This document shows, in pieces, positions 1 to 10,745 of a DNA stretch of 64,000 bases. A model generated the notes under the pieces. The model had not been told where the DNA came from. It did no database searches and was given only the letters and a program-made list of their open reading frames with translations. Numbering within the stretch: the stretch's first letter is position 1; each line of letters begins with the position of its first letter. The position numbers were made by a program, and so were the translations under genes. Origin of the DNA: Prosthecobacter sp. (lineage in GTDB: Bacteria; Verrucomicrobiota; Verrucomicrobiia; Verrucomicrobiales; Verrucomicrobiaceae); the NCBI RefSeq assembly GCF_034366625.1, contig NZ_JAXMIH010000022.1, forward strand, positions 21,294 to 85,293, given 5' to 3'.

Positions 1-643
1 GCAGACGCGCAAGGCCGAAGTCGGCCACTTTGACCTGGCCCTTCTTGTTGATGAGCACGTTGGCCGGCTTCACATCGCGATGCACGATGCCCAACTCATG
101 CGCGGCACCGAGCGCATCACACACATGCACGCAAATCGTGCGCGCCTGCTCCGGCGTCAGCCTGGACTGCTCGGCGATCATGCGTGCCACGTCGGTGCCA
201 TCGACCAGCTCCATGACGAAGAAAAGCTGGCCTCCTGCGGTCTGGCCGGAGTCGAACACGCTCACGATGTGGGGATGAACCAGCTTGGCCATGAGCCGCG
301 CCTCGTTCTTGAAGCGCTCTGCAAAGCTGGGGTCTTCGTCCGCGAGACCCGGCGGCAGGATTTTGACCGCCACAGCACGATCAAGCTGGATCTGCACGCC
401 GCGATAGACCGCACCCATGCCACCGCGTCCGAGCAGCTTGTTGATTTGATAACCGGGAAGCAGCGCCTGAAGCGCCTGCGGAGTGGGCGGCTGCCAGTGC
501 TTCGATCCTCTCGTCGCCTGCGTGGGTTCTGCCGCGAAAGCGAGCGCACGGGCTGCGGCGGAGTCCGCCACACTGTCTGGCCGCGAGCCGCCCGGTGACA
601 ATGCGTCTTCCGGCGGAGGCTGGGGCGGGCTGGGATCGCTCAT
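1..643 (-). CDS. Serine/threonine protein kinase, N-terminal part (runs off the window)
   Basis: Hanks-type Ser/Thr kinase whose 3' end lies outside the window; 214 codons are visible. The chosen ATG opens with [10 protein letters not shown]. About 65 Pro/Ala-rich residues precede the kinase domain. Visible motifs are the glycine-rich loop ([13 protein letters not shown]), the catalytic lysine (AVKILPPG), the catalytic loop (HRDVKPAN) and the activation-loop DFG. All core residues in view are intact, so it is probably active. It lies 88 bp downstream of, and on the same strand as, the FecR-TPR-barrel gene, so the two may be co-transcribed. The substrate is unknown, and any C-terminal sensor domain is not visible. 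Confidence 0.9.
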   Translation of the reverse strand, partial: MSDPSPPQPPPEDALSPGGSRPDSVADSAAARALAFAAEPTQATRGSKHWQPPTPQALQALLPGYQINKLLGRGGMGAVYRGVQIQLDRAVAVKILPPGLADEDPSFAERFKNEARLMAKLVHPHIVSVFDSGQTAGGQLFFVMELVDGTDVARMIAEQSRLTPEQARTICVHVCDALGAAHELGIVHRDVKPANVLINKKGQVKVADFGLARL

Positions 644-731
644 GAGGGAAATGCGTGCCGGATTGGGTTTTCTTGATCAAGACAGAGCCAAGACCGGCAA
701 GCAAAGACTCCGCACGGCTCGAATGCGAACG

Positions 732-3700
732 CTAAAAACTGAAACGGCAGCGCACCACAAAGGTTCGCTCCCGGGCGATGTCAAAATAAGGGCTGAGCGG
801 GCTGAGCTGGTAGTCCTGGTCGCCGATGTTCAGCAGCCCGGCACTGACCTCACACATGTTGCGATGGAAGCGGTAGCCGGCAAAGGCATTGAACTGCCAG
901 AATTCATCACCTTGCCGCGGTGCCGTGCCGGCGGGCAGTCCGCGCGGATCATCGCCGAGGTATTGCGAATACCAGTTTCCCTCCATGCGGGCGAAGAAGC
1001 CGCGCGGCGAGTTCCAGTTCAGCGAAAGGCCGATCTCATGCAGCACGGCGCGGTCTTCCACATCGGCGTTGGGCATGAGGGTCTGTGGAATATCGGGAAA
1101 CGTGGTACGCAACTCGGACTGGGTGATGCGGTAGCTCGTGCCCAGCGCCCACTCGCGGCTGACGAGCTGGTTCACCGTGGCCATGATGGACTCTTCGCGG
1201 TAGGAGAGCCGCTGCGGCGTGCTGCCGGGAAAGTAGGCCGGAGTGATCGGAAACACGCCGGAGGAGTATCCGTCGAAGACTCCCAGAGTACGATCCACCT
1301 CCTGCTCGATCACATTGCCCGTGATCCCCCACCAGGTCTTCGTGGGCAGGCTGCCCTCGAAGCTCAGGCCCCAGCTTTGAAAGCGCGGTGTCTCCACCGA
1401 GCCGGCGATCGATTCGGAAATGATCGTGCGGTAGCTTTGATTGAACCCCGCGATCTGCACCGGCTCCAGACGCACGCTTTCATCGAAGGTCACACCACCC
1501 AGACCCTGGGTGTAGGCACCGCGCACCTGGAACCAGCGCGAGGGCGTCAGAATCAGCCCCGCCTTGCCGGAAACGCGCTCATCCTCGCGCTGCCGGTCGT
1601 TCACCGGTGGATTGCGGAAATTGTCGGGATGCTCGATGTGATCCCAGGCGATGCCGCCGATCAGCGTGAGCCACGGTGCCGGGCTCCAGAAGTCGTAGGC
1701 ATAAAGGCTCACGCGCTGGAAATCGACCTCGGTGCTCTGCTCCGCCGCAGGCGTGGAAAAACCGCCGAGGAAGGTCGGGCGGTTGATGGTCATGCGCGTC
1801 ATCGTTTCGAACTCGCCCGCCTGGAAACGCGCGCCAGCCAGCAGCGTGTGCTGGCGCATCTGCTGGATGTGCTGCAGCTCCGCCGTGTAAATCTCAAATC
1901 GCCGTTGCGTCTCCACCTCGAACGGCGCGGTGGCCACCCCCAGAACACTGCCAGAACCGATGAACGGCGCGATGGCACCCAGCAGTGCAGGGGAATACGT
2001 CAGCGACACACCATCCAGCGCGATGCCCACGCTGCCCGCCAGCGCCGGATCGGTGAACACATCGAAAAATCCCACCGTGCTGATCAAACCCGGACGCATG
2101 GCCGCGTCATCCCGCGCGATGAGAAGCTGGTTCGCACTCGGATCTGAAAGCCGCTGTTCGGCGCTGAGTCTTCCTGCCAGGAACAGCGTGTGTGATCCCG
2201 GTGCCCAGCGGTGGTTCCATCCTGCCAGCAGCAATCCCGGCCGCTGATCCTCCTGGAAGAACACCTGCGGGGCCAGCGGCTGGTTGTTATAGGTGTCAAA
2301 GTTGTCCCCGCTCTCCTGCGCCGCCCATTTGCCAAGAAAATAGAAGGTGTCGTCAGGACTGGCCTGCCACTTGAACTGGGCATAGATCTCCTGCAGCGAG
2401 GCTTCGTTGTTGTTCCGCGTTCCGTGGTCATCGCGGTAGGCGTAGTCGATGCCGAAGCTCACATCGCCATAGGTGCCGAACACTGACGCCGTGGAGCGCA
2501 CCTCCCCCGTGCCGCGCCACTCGTGCGCCAGGCTGGCCCCCATGCCGTCTGCCTCCAGCAGCTTTGAGTACTCCTGCTGCGAGACGTATTGCGAGAGCGG
2601 CCCGCCGCCCACCGGCGAAAGCAGATTCGAGAGCAGCAGTTCATTAAACCACGGCGTCTCATAGCGCAGCGAGATGCGCTTGGGATCGCGCAAGGCATTG
2701 AAGGCGTTCGCCAGGAACAGGTGCGCGGAGGCGTTTGTGTAATCGCTCTGCACCGCCCGTGCCGCCTCCCGCACCGCCACGGCGCTCATGCCGTTGTTCT
2801 GGTAGATGCGTGCGAGATTCGCCCCGCGTACCGCACGGTCCTGATCCAGCAGAAACTCGGAGCGGTACACGCGGCGGTTGTCATTCAGGCGGATGGACTC
2901 CTGCATCTCATCAATGGCGCGGTTCGTCTCATTGTGCTGCTGGCTTTCAATGGCGGAATAGAGCCACGGTGTCGGATCATTCGGATCAAGCTGGCGGGCG
3001 AGGCCCAGATCCCTGAGCGCGTCCTCACGGCGGCCCTCCACACTGAACACCTTGCCCAGGTAGCTGTGATAAATAGACCTCAGAGGCTCCACCGTGGCCG
3101 CCGTCTGCACATCCGCACGACCCGCCGCCACATCACCCCGTTTGATTTTCGTGAGGCCGAGTCCCAGCCAGCCGCTGCCCAGCGCCCCATCCAGCCGCAC
3201 TGCACGCTCAAACGCCTGCCGCGCCTGGGCGATCTCGTTTTCCGCGCTCAGCACGAATCCATGCAGCGCGTGCGCCTGCGCATTCCACGGCGTCAGTTCC
3301 AGCCCGCGCTGCAACGCCGACTTTGCCGCCCGCGTGTGGCCGAAGGAAAACTCCAGCTCCGCCAGCCGCACCCACGCATGCCCGTTTTCCGGCGAGAGCT
3401 CCGTGGCCCGCTGCGCCGCTTTCAATGCCTCTTCCAAGCGTGAGCGCGATTGCAGGTAATAGCTCTCCGCCAGCGCTTCCGACGCCGAAGTCAGGCTGTG
3501 CAACGACCACTCCGGTGCCTCCTCAAATCTCACTGCCGCGATCACGCGTTCCAGCGCCCGGCGCATGGAATGCTCCTTCGGCACACCGCCCAGCAGGCCC
3601 TGCGCCTCGTCCACCCGGCCCACGGCGAGCAGAATGGCCGCGTCCAAGCAGCGCCCTGCCACGCCGCCAGTGCCTGTCTGTGGCAGCAGCCCTACAGCGT

Positions 3701-4433
3701 GCAGCAGATCCCCCTGCGCATAGGCCGCCAGCGGCGTCGCGGCGGCAGGCGGCAGCACGGCGATGCCCGCCGAGTCCAGATCTCCTTCCGCTCCGCGCTT
3801 GGTGCTCAAAGCTGACTCCAGTTCGGCCGGATCGACCACCGCAGGATAATACAGCGCCCATTGCAGAATGTTTTTCGCCTCAATCACCGCCGTGCGCTTC
3901 GGCATCTGCCCTGGTGTCGCCTCAGCCGCCTCACCTGAGCTGATCAGCACGCTTCCCTGCGGATTGCTCACCTGCACGCTGCCTTCCAGCACTTGGTAAA
4001 ACGTGCGCCCGCCCGCCCCCACGCTCACAAAAAGCTGCGTCCCGCGCAGCGCGCCGTTCGCTGCGGGGGTTTTGATATCGATCTCCCCGCTTTGCTCGCG
4101 GCTGAAGATGAACAGCGCCCCGCTGGTGAGATCCAGCTTCGGCTTGCTGTCGTCGAGCAACTGGGGCGAAATTTCAATCGTCGTCAGTTGCTCCATGCGC
4201 ATCGTGTACAGGCTCGTCAGCCGCACTGTGGCCCGGCTGCGCTGCCGTGTGCGGATGCGGTCCCGTACCGCCAGCGCCTGCTCCCGTGCCGCCGGCTGCC
4301 ACGCCCCCTCCGCGCCCGCCGCTGCCTGAACAATGTTCTCGATCTCGACAACCCGCGCCTCCTGTGCGTGAAGCATCGGAGTAACGGCGAGTGTGAGCAC
4401 AAAAATGAGCTTAATTCCCTTCACGGCGCACAT
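732..4433 (-). CDS. FecR-domain / TPR / outer-membrane beta-barrel fusion protein
   Basis: A 1233-residue exported protein. Residues 1-23 form a signal peptide ending near MLHAQEA. Residues about 25-190 look like a FecR-type domain (IDIKTPAANGALRGT, then a VLEGSVQVSNPQG strand pattern). About 300-580 is a TPR array (for example LSPENGHAWVRLAELEFSFG). From about 600 to the end the chain is rich in alternating Tyr/Trp/Phe strands and closes with RCRFSF; a terminal Phe is typical of outer-membrane barrels. I infer an outer-membrane porin-like protein with periplasmic ligand- or protein-binding modules. FecR normally senses TonB receptors as a separate inner-membrane protein, so one chain joining these modules is unusual. 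A Ser/Thr kinase gene follows. Confidence 0.8.
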   Translation of the reverse strand: MCAVKGIKLIFVLTLAVTPMLHAQEARVVEIENIVQAAAGAEGAWQPAAREQALAVRDRIRTRQRSRATVRLTSLYTMRMEQLTTIEISPQLLDDSKPKLDLTSGALFIFSREQSGEIDIKTPAANGALRGTQLFVSVGAGGRTFYQVLEGSVQVSNPQGSVLISSGEAAEATPGQMPKRTAVIEAKNILQWALYYPAVVDPAELESALSTKRGAEGDLDSAGIAVLPPAAATPLAAYAQGDLLHAVGLLPQTGTGGVAGRCLDAAILLAVGRVDEAQGLLGGVPKEHSMRRALERVIAAVRFEEAPEWSLHSLTSASEALAESYYLQSRSRLEEALKAAQRATELSPENGHAWVRLAELEFSFGHTRAAKSALQRGLELTPWNAQAHALHGFVLSAENEIAQARQAFERAVRLDGALGSGWLGLGLTKIKRGDVAAGRADVQTAATVEPLRSIYHSYLGKVFSVEGRREDALRDLGLARQLDPNDPTPWLYSAIESQQHNETNRAIDEMQESIRLNDNRRVYRSEFLLDQDRAVRGANLARIYQNNGMSAVAVREAARAVQSDYTNASAHLFLANAFNALRDPKRISLRYETPWFNELLLSNLLSPVGGGPLSQYVSQQEYSKLLEADGMGASLAHEWRGTGEVRSTASVFGTYGDVSFGIDYAYRDDHGTRNNNEASLQEIYAQFKWQASPDDTFYFLGKWAAQESGDNFDTYNNQPLAPQVFFQEDQRPGLLLAGWNHRWAPGSHTLFLAGRLSAEQRLSDPSANQLLIARDDAAMRPGLISTVGFFDVFTDPALAGSVGIALDGVSLTYSPALLGAIAPFIGSGSVLGVATAPFEVETQRRFEIYTAELQHIQQMRQHTLLAGARFQAGEFETMTRMTINRPTFLGGFSTPAAEQSTEVDFQRVSLYAYDFWSPAPWLTLIGGIAWDHIEHPDNFRNPPVNDRQREDERVSGKAGLILTPSRWFQVRGAYTQGLGGVTFDESVRLEPVQIAGFNQSYRTIISESIAGSVETPRFQSWGLSFEGSLPTKTWWGITGNVIEQEVDRTLGVFDGYSSGVFPITPAYFPGSTPQRLSYREESIMATVNQLVSREWALGTSYRITQSELRTTFPDIPQTLMPNADVEDRAVLHEIGLSLNWNSPRGFFARMEGNWYSQYLGDDPRGLPAGTAPRQGDEFWQFNAFAGYRFHRNMCEVSAGLLNIGDQDYQLSPLSPYFDIARERTFVVRCRFSF

Positions 4434-4544
4434 TTCTAGGTGTTTCGGATGCTTTGAGCAAGCCTGGAGACACCAGCAGTTACCATCAGCCAGCTCAAAT
4501 CAGTTCCCTGCGCTTGGTATGAGTCACTGAATAGTCCCCGCCAC

Positions 4545-4748
4545 ATGATCGCCCGTACCTATTCCGCCACGCTCATCGGCGTCAACGCCGTCGAGATCGA
4601 GGTCGAGTCCCACGACGGCGGCGGCAATCCGAAGATGTTCATCGTCGGCCTGCCGGATACCTCGGTGAAGGAAAGCCGCGAGTACGTCACCGCCGCCATC
4701 AGCAGCAGCGGTTTCATCATGAACGATGCCCCACCACCGTTGTTCTGA
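4545..4748 (+). pseudogene. Truncated ComM/YifB (Mg-chelatase-like) N-terminus
   Basis: The 67 residues start MIARTYSATLIGVNA and contain IVGLPDTSVKESRE, which matches the N-terminus of the ComM/YifB AAA+ family (normally about 500 residues). The frame stops soon after the AAISSSGF motif with an unrelated tail, so the Lon-like domain is cut and the AAA+ module is absent. I read it as a degraded remnant; independent function is unlikely but a short expressed peptide cannot be excluded. Confidence 0.7.
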
Positions 4749-4772
4749 CGCGCAATCCTGACGCATTGCTGC

Positions 4773-4994
4773 GTGCGTGTATTGGCTGCCTATAGGCTTG
4801 GCGACATGGAGGGCATTCGCGCATCTCTGGTGAATTTACCAGACATCACGCGTCTATCACCCGGCGAGCGTGCCGTGACCGCCGGTCTGCTGTCTTTGAC
4901 TGGCAAAACCGCTCAGGCCTATCAGATCGCCGAACGGATCCCTAATGTGACACTTCTGGACGAAGAGCGTGTGTTTTTGAATCGTGCCAAGTGA
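4773..4994 (+). CDS. Small hypothetical ORF, possibly a C-terminal gene remnant
   Basis: A 73-codon ORF with a GTG start at 4773; an ATG at 4806 is an alternative. The sequence (LSPGERAVTAGLLSLTGKTAQAYQIAE) looks helical and resembles the end of a TPR-like protein. It lies 24 bp after the ComM/YifB remnant, so it may be the tail of another decayed gene. I do not recognise the family. Confidence that it is a functional gene is low. Confidence 0.35.
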   Translation: MRVLAAYRLGDMEGIRASLVNLPDITRLSPGERAVTAGLLSLTGKTAQAYQIAERIPNVTLLDEERVFLNRAK

Positions 4995-5073
4995 TCCAGG
5001 GTCCGCTCGTAAAACAGTTCGCTCGTTGCGAGAGAAGATTGCAACCACGGGACGTGGTTAATGGACCTGTTCG

Positions 5074-5406
5074 TTACTGCCCCTCAAACCGCAGTATATA
5101 TTCGCCCTCTTTCTGGAGGTGAAGGCGGTCGCGGGCGGCGGTTTCGAGATAGGCGTTGTCGTTTTTGACCCACTCCATGCGGCGCAGAAGCTTGTCGCGG
5201 TCGGCTTTGAGCGTGTCGCGTTGCTCTTTGAGCTGATCTAGTTTTGTGCGCATGGCAAGCTGCTCATCCAAGGGATTGTCACACAGGACATAGATCACTG
5301 GAACGATGAGGAGCAGCAGAACGAAGCGGGCGAGCTTGAGAAAGGCGCGCATCCAGAACTCCCAGGGAGCCTGGGGTTCGGATGCGCGCACTTCTCGGTA
5401 GTTCAT
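5074..5406 (-). CDS. FtsB/DivIC-like septum formation protein
   Basis: A 110-residue bitopic membrane protein. A short cytoplasmic N-terminus is followed by one membrane segment (about residues 22-42, LKLARFVLLLLIVPVIYVL). A coiled coil follows (about 50-90, with regular Leu/charged spacing: LKEQRDTLKADRDKLLRRM). The chain ends with a segment like the FtsB tail (YLETAARDRLHLQKEGEYIL). Size and layout fit the FtsB/DivIC family, which joins FtsL and FtsQ in the divisome. It starts 6 bp after the enolase stop on the same strand. The eno-ftsB arrangement is common in bacteria and supports the call. Confidence 0.85.
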   Translation of the reverse strand: MNYREVRASEPQAPWEFWMRAFLKLARFVLLLLIVPVIYVLCDNPLDEQLAMRTKLDQLKEQRDTLKADRDKLLRRMEWVKNDNAYLETAARDRLHLQKEGEYILRFEGQ

Positions 5407-5412
5407 CGGGTC

Positions 5413-6930
<1,518 letters not shown>

Positions 6931-8214
6931 TCAGCCAAACAGTGCGGTGATCGGCTTGCCTTTGTCGGCGACGGTGAAGGGGCGCTTGCTGGGGCTGTAG
7001 AGCACCTGATCGAGCGGAATGCCAAGGGCGTAGGCGATGGTGGCGTTGAAATCAGGGATGGCCACGGGGTTTTCGACGGCTTTGTCGCCGCTTTCGTCGG
7101 TGGCACCATAGACCTGCCCGCCACGGATGCCGCCACCAGCCATGAGGCAGGTGAAGCCAGTCGCGTGGTGGTCGCGGCCATCATTTTGATTGATCTCGGG
7201 CGTGCGGCCAAATTCGGTGGCGAGGACGACGAGTGTATCCTGCAACATGCCACGGGATTCCAGATCCTGAAGCAGGGTGCTGAGCGCGGAGTCGAGTTCG
7301 TCGCAGAGTTCGGGCACGCGGGTGAAGTTGGCGTTGTGGGTGTCCCAACTGCCGAAGGAAACCTCGGCAAAACGCACGCCGTGCTCGACGAGGCGGCGGG
7401 CAAGAAGACACCCCTGGCCGAAACGGTCGTTGCCGTATTTGGCGCGCAGGGCGTCGGGTTCAGCGGTGAGATCAAAGGCTTTCAATTCCTCGCTCTTCAT
7501 CATTTTGAGAGCGTCGTCATACATGTCGGCGTAGGCACGGACATTTTTGACGTTATAGGTGTCGGCAAACTGGCGGTCGAGCTGCTTGGCGACGCTGAGG
7601 CGGCTGTTGAAACGCTCTTCGGTGAACCATTGGTTGGTTTTGACATTGTTGATGCCGCTTTCGGGATCATTGATCATGAGTGGAGCAAAGCGGCTTTCGA
7701 AGAAGCCGGCACCGGGATGGCGGCTGTCGTTGCCGATCATGACACTGCCTGGAAGCGTGGGATTGCCACGATCCTGAAACTTTTGCAGCCACGCACCCAT
7801 GGTGGGATGGCGAATGCTGCTGCGCTGAGTGTAGCTGGTGTGCTGATAATAATTGCCCTGCTCATGCGCCCCTTGCGTGGTCATCATGCTGCGGATCACG
7901 GCGAGCTTGTCCATCTGCCGGGCGATGAGCGGAATGTTGTTGGAGACACGAATGCCATCGACGTTGGTGTTGATGACCTTGGTCAACCCCATGATGTCGG
8001 TCTTTTCCGGCTTTGGGTCGAAGGTGTCGAGGTGGCTCATGCCCCCGTTCATGTACAAGTAGATGACATTGCGCGCGGTGGCGGCCTGCTTGAGCGGCGA
8101 GGTGCCGAGACCGGGGGCGGCGATCACACGGGAGGCGGCACTGACACCAAGGAAGGTCTTGGCCACACCGGAAACGAAGGCGCGGCGGGAAAGATCGTGA
8201 CGGAGGGAGTTCAT
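6931..8214 (-). CDS. DUF1501 family secreted protein
   Basis: A 427-residue member of the DUF1501 family, which is abundant in PVC bacteria. I chose the ATG at 8214 over an upstream GTG because it gives a Tat-like signal (MNSLRHDLSRRAFVSG followed by a hydrophobic stretch to AAPG). Family features are present: IYLYMNGGMSHLDTFDPKP, TQGAHEQGNYYQHTSY, FGRTPE and GRDHHATGFT. The fold is related to alkaline phosphatase/sulfatase. The biochemical role is unsettled, and a periplasmic hydrolase role linked to DUF1549/DUF1553 cytochromes is assumed. Unlike the copy at the right end of the window, it has no such partner next to it. Confidence 0.88.
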   Translation of the reverse strand: MNSLRHDLSRRAFVSGVAKTFLGVSAASRVIAAPGLGTSPLKQAATARNVIYLYMNGGMSHLDTFDPKPEKTDIMGLTKVINTNVDGIRVSNNIPLIARQMDKLAVIRSMMTTQGAHEQGNYYQHTSYTQRSSIRHPTMGAWLQKFQDRGNPTLPGSVMIGNDSRHPGAGFFESRFAPLMINDPESGINNVKTNQWFTEERFNSRLSVAKQLDRQFADTYNVKNVRAYADMYDDALKMMKSEELKAFDLTAEPDALRAKYGNDRFGQGCLLARRLVEHGVRFAEVSFGSWDTHNANFTRVPELCDELDSALSTLLQDLESRGMLQDTLVVLATEFGRTPEINQNDGRDHHATGFTCLMAGGGIRGGQVYGATDESGDKAVENPVAIPDFNATIAYALGIPLDQVLYSPSKRPFTVADKGKPITALFG

Positions 8215-8293
8215 GAGGTGGACGAGGGTTTTGGGAGGTGCGCCCTTTAACGCAGCCTCCACGCCGACTTATCACCCGATTTGATCCTTTGTG

Positions 8294-10150
8294 CTACCCC
8301 GGCGCACGGCGGCCGAATTTGCGCTCCAGTTCGGCGGTGGAGATTTGCACCAGCGTGGGCCGCCCATGCGGGCAGCAGTAGGGCATTTCGCAGGCAAGAA
8401 GGTCTTTGAGCAGCCCCTGCAGTTCGGGAATGGAGAGCACGTCGTTGCTTTTGACGGAGGCACGGCAGGCGGTGGTGGCAATGGCGTCCTCGCTGAGGCG
8501 CAGTGAGGAGGACTTTGTGCTGAGGCTGCTGAGTTCTTCGATGACTTGGTCGAGCCACGCGGCAGGATCGTCGGTCTTTAAAAAAGCGGGCAGTGCCTCG
8601 GCCTTGAAGATGTTCGGGCCAAAGGGTTCGATCTCGATGCCCAGACGGCTGAGGGCGGCCTGATTTTGCTTCAGCAAATCGGCATCACGTGGTGTGGTTT
8701 GCAGGGTGACCGGCATCAGCAGTCGCTGACATGGGACACCACCCGTTTCGAGGGCGCGGCGGAACTTCTCAAAGTTCACCCGCTCATGCGCCGCGTGCTG
8801 ATCCATCATCACAAGGCCTTCTTTGCTTTCCATCAGAACGTAAAGCTTCTGCAAAACGCCGATGATGCGGAAATCGGGTGGTGACGGCGAACTTTCGGGT
8901 TCGAGATCCGGTGCCGCGGCAGGTTTTTGGGCGGCCATTTGATCCTTATGCTGCGTTGCTGCCTTTGCTGAGGTGCGAATCGAAAGAGGTGTCGATTGAG
9001 AAGGTGCCGGAGTCGGCTCCAACTGGCACAAGGGGGCCGAGGAAGTTGCCACGGGCATGACGAACTGCTCTTGACGACTGATTGCAGGAGGCTGCCCGCC
9101 TGGCTTAGAGGAGGCGACGGGAGTGGGGCGCGCAGGCGCATGGCCTGTGGGCAGTTTGGTCGCGGTTTCGAGCGTGCGGCTCACGCATCGTGCGATGGCG
9201 TCACGAACCCCGTTGCCATCATGAAAGCGGACTTCCTTTTTCGCCGGATGCACGTTCACATCGAAAGCGTGCGGGTCCATCTGGATGAACAGGAAAGTCA
9301 CCGGATACTGGCCTTTCATCAAGGCGGTATGAAAGCCCTCGCGCAGGCCATAGGAGATGCTAGGGCTCTCAATCGGACGCCCGTTCAGATACGTCGTCTG
9401 CATCTGCCGATTCGAGCGGCTCATGCCCGGGCCGCCGATGTAGCCGGACACGGTCACACCATGCAGCGTGGTTTCCTCGATTTTGAGCAGGCGTGAGGCC
9501 AGTTCATCGCCCACCAGCCCCCGGATGCGCTCCAGCATGTCGCGCGTCGCCGGCAGGTGCAAAACGAGCTCACCATTGTGCGTGAGCGTGAAGGCTACCT
9601 GCGGATTGGCGATGGCGTGCAGGCGCAACTGCTGCTCCACATGCGCGAACTCGGTGTTTTCGGTCCTCAGGAACTTGCGGCGGGCCGGCACGTTGAAAAA
9701 CAGCGATCTTGCTTCGATGACGGTGCCGGGAGCGCCGCCATGATCACGCACGGCCATGAGTTTGCCGCCGTTCACCTCGATTTCGGTGCCGACAAGCGCC
9801 TCCTTCTCGCGTGTTGCGAGCCGAAAACGCGACACGCTGGCGATACTGGGCAGCGCCTCCCCGCGGAAACCGAAGGTGCAGATCGCTCCAAGGTCTTCCT
9901 TGGTGCGGATCTTGCTTGTCGCATGCCTTTCAAGACAAAGCATGGCATCTTCCCGGTCCATCCCGCTCCCGTCGTCCACAATGCGAATCATCGCGATGCC
10001 GCCGCGTTGTGCATGCACCTCGATGTGGCAGGCGCCGGCATCCAGGCTGTTCTCCACCAGTTCCCGCACCAAGGCAGCCGGGCGCTCCACGACCTCCCCC
10101 GCCGCCACCTGGCTGGCGAGAGCATCTGGAAGAATGCGAATTTTGGACAT
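8294..10150 (-). CDS. mutL: DNA mismatch repair protein MutL
   Basis: A 618-residue GHKL ATPase that couples MutS mismatch recognition to downstream repair. N-terminal motifs are intact: ELVENSLDAG (Mg/ATP), VDDGSGMDREDA, CLERHATSKI and GFRGEALPSIASV. An Ala/Pro/Ser-rich linker (about residues 335-420) leads to the C-terminal dimerisation domain, which carries DQHAAHERVNFEKFR, a metal-site-like motif of endonuclease-type MutL proteins, and a late CEMPYCCPHGRPT motif. No mutS lies in the window. It is transcribed divergently from the IscA-like gene. Confidence 0.96.
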   Translation of the reverse strand: MSKIRILPDALASQVAAGEVVERPAALVRELVENSLDAGACHIEVHAQRGGIAMIRIVDDGSGMDREDAMLCLERHATSKIRTKEDLGAICTFGFRGEALPSIASVSRFRLATREKEALVGTEIEVNGGKLMAVRDHGGAPGTVIEARSLFFNVPARRKFLRTENTEFAHVEQQLRLHAIANPQVAFTLTHNGELVLHLPATRDMLERIRGLVGDELASRLLKIEETTLHGVTVSGYIGGPGMSRSNRQMQTTYLNGRPIESPSISYGLREGFHTALMKGQYPVTFLFIQMDPHAFDVNVHPAKKEVRFHDGNGVRDAIARCVSRTLETATKLPTGHAPARPTPVASSKPGGQPPAISRQEQFVMPVATSSAPLCQLEPTPAPSQSTPLSIRTSAKAATQHKDQMAAQKPAAAPDLEPESSPSPPDFRIIGVLQKLYVLMESKEGLVMMDQHAAHERVNFEKFRRALETGGVPCQRLLMPVTLQTTPRDADLLKQNQAALSRLGIEIEPFGPNIFKAEALPAFLKTDDPAAWLDQVIEELSSLSTKSSSLRLSEDAIATTACRASVKSNDVLSIPELQGLLKDLLACEMPYCCPHGRPTLVQISTAELERKFGRRAPG

Positions 10151-10285
10151 GAATCTCGATAAAGTGCGCGGTAAGAAGCGTAGCTCTGTTGCTTCAAGAA
10201 AACGTCACATTGGACGCCGGGTGAGGAATTGCAATCCCCGCCGCCTCAAGCACCGAGACTTTGAAACGCGCCCTTTTTCTCCTTC

Positions 10286-10618
10286 ATGATTTCCCTTACC
10301 TCCAGCGCCGTCGAACATCTCAAATCTCTCATTGCGGAGAAAAGCGCTGTCTCCTCCACCGGCCTGCGTCTGCGTGTGGAGAAAGGCGGGTGTGCGGGCA
10401 TGCAGTATGTGATGGCGCTGGACGAGTCCCGCCCAGATGACGTCGTGCAAACAGAGAACGGCGTCTCAATCATCATCGACCATGAAAGCCTGGGCTATCT
10501 GCGTGGGTGTCAGATTGATTACGTCGATTCGCTTTCCGACGCCGGATTCAAGCTCACCAATCCGAACGCCGCGCGAAGCTGTGGCTGTGGCACTTCTTTT
10601 GAGCCTCAGACCGCCTAA
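10286..10618 (+). CDS. HesB/IscA-family iron-sulfur cluster assembly protein
   Basis: A 110-residue A-type Fe-S carrier. The three conserved cysteines of the family are visible: the first in VEKGGCAGMQY and the CGC pair in AARSCGCGTSF near the C-terminus. The domain covers the whole protein. It is proposed to hold or transfer iron or Fe-S clusters to apoproteins in the cytoplasm. No isc or suf genes are adjacent, so I leave the exact member (IscA, ErpA or SufA) open. It is divergent from mutL, with 135 bp between the starts. Confidence 0.92.
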   Translation: MISLTSSAVEHLKSLIAEKSAVSSTGLRLRVEKGGCAGMQYVMALDESRPDDVVQTENGVSIIIDHESLGYLRGCQIDYVDSLSDAGFKLTNPNAARSCGCGTSFEPQTA

Positions 10619-10745
10619 CAACTTGATGACAATTGAAGCAAACTTGTTGCCAACTTATTCACAAAATTTCCTTTTCAAATTCAGCCAATCTTGTAGAATT
10701 TGAACAATTCCATTCTATAAAAACTAAAAATTTCGCAATTCTGCC
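10619..10745 (+). promoter_or_regulatory. A/T-rich intergenic region, probable promoter of the next gene
   Basis: This stretch is markedly more A/T-rich than its surroundings. A TTGTAG hexamer is followed 19 bp later by TATAAA, about 20 bp before the start at 10746. The spacing is longer than optimal, so the promoter call is tentative. No terminator-like hairpin for the IscA-like gene was seen. Confidence 0.3.

Noticed and set aside
483..2147. Long plus-strand ORF antisense to the kinase and barrel genes
   Set aside because: It has no family motifs and mirrors the codon bias of the minus-strand genes; G+C-rich third positions create such shadows.
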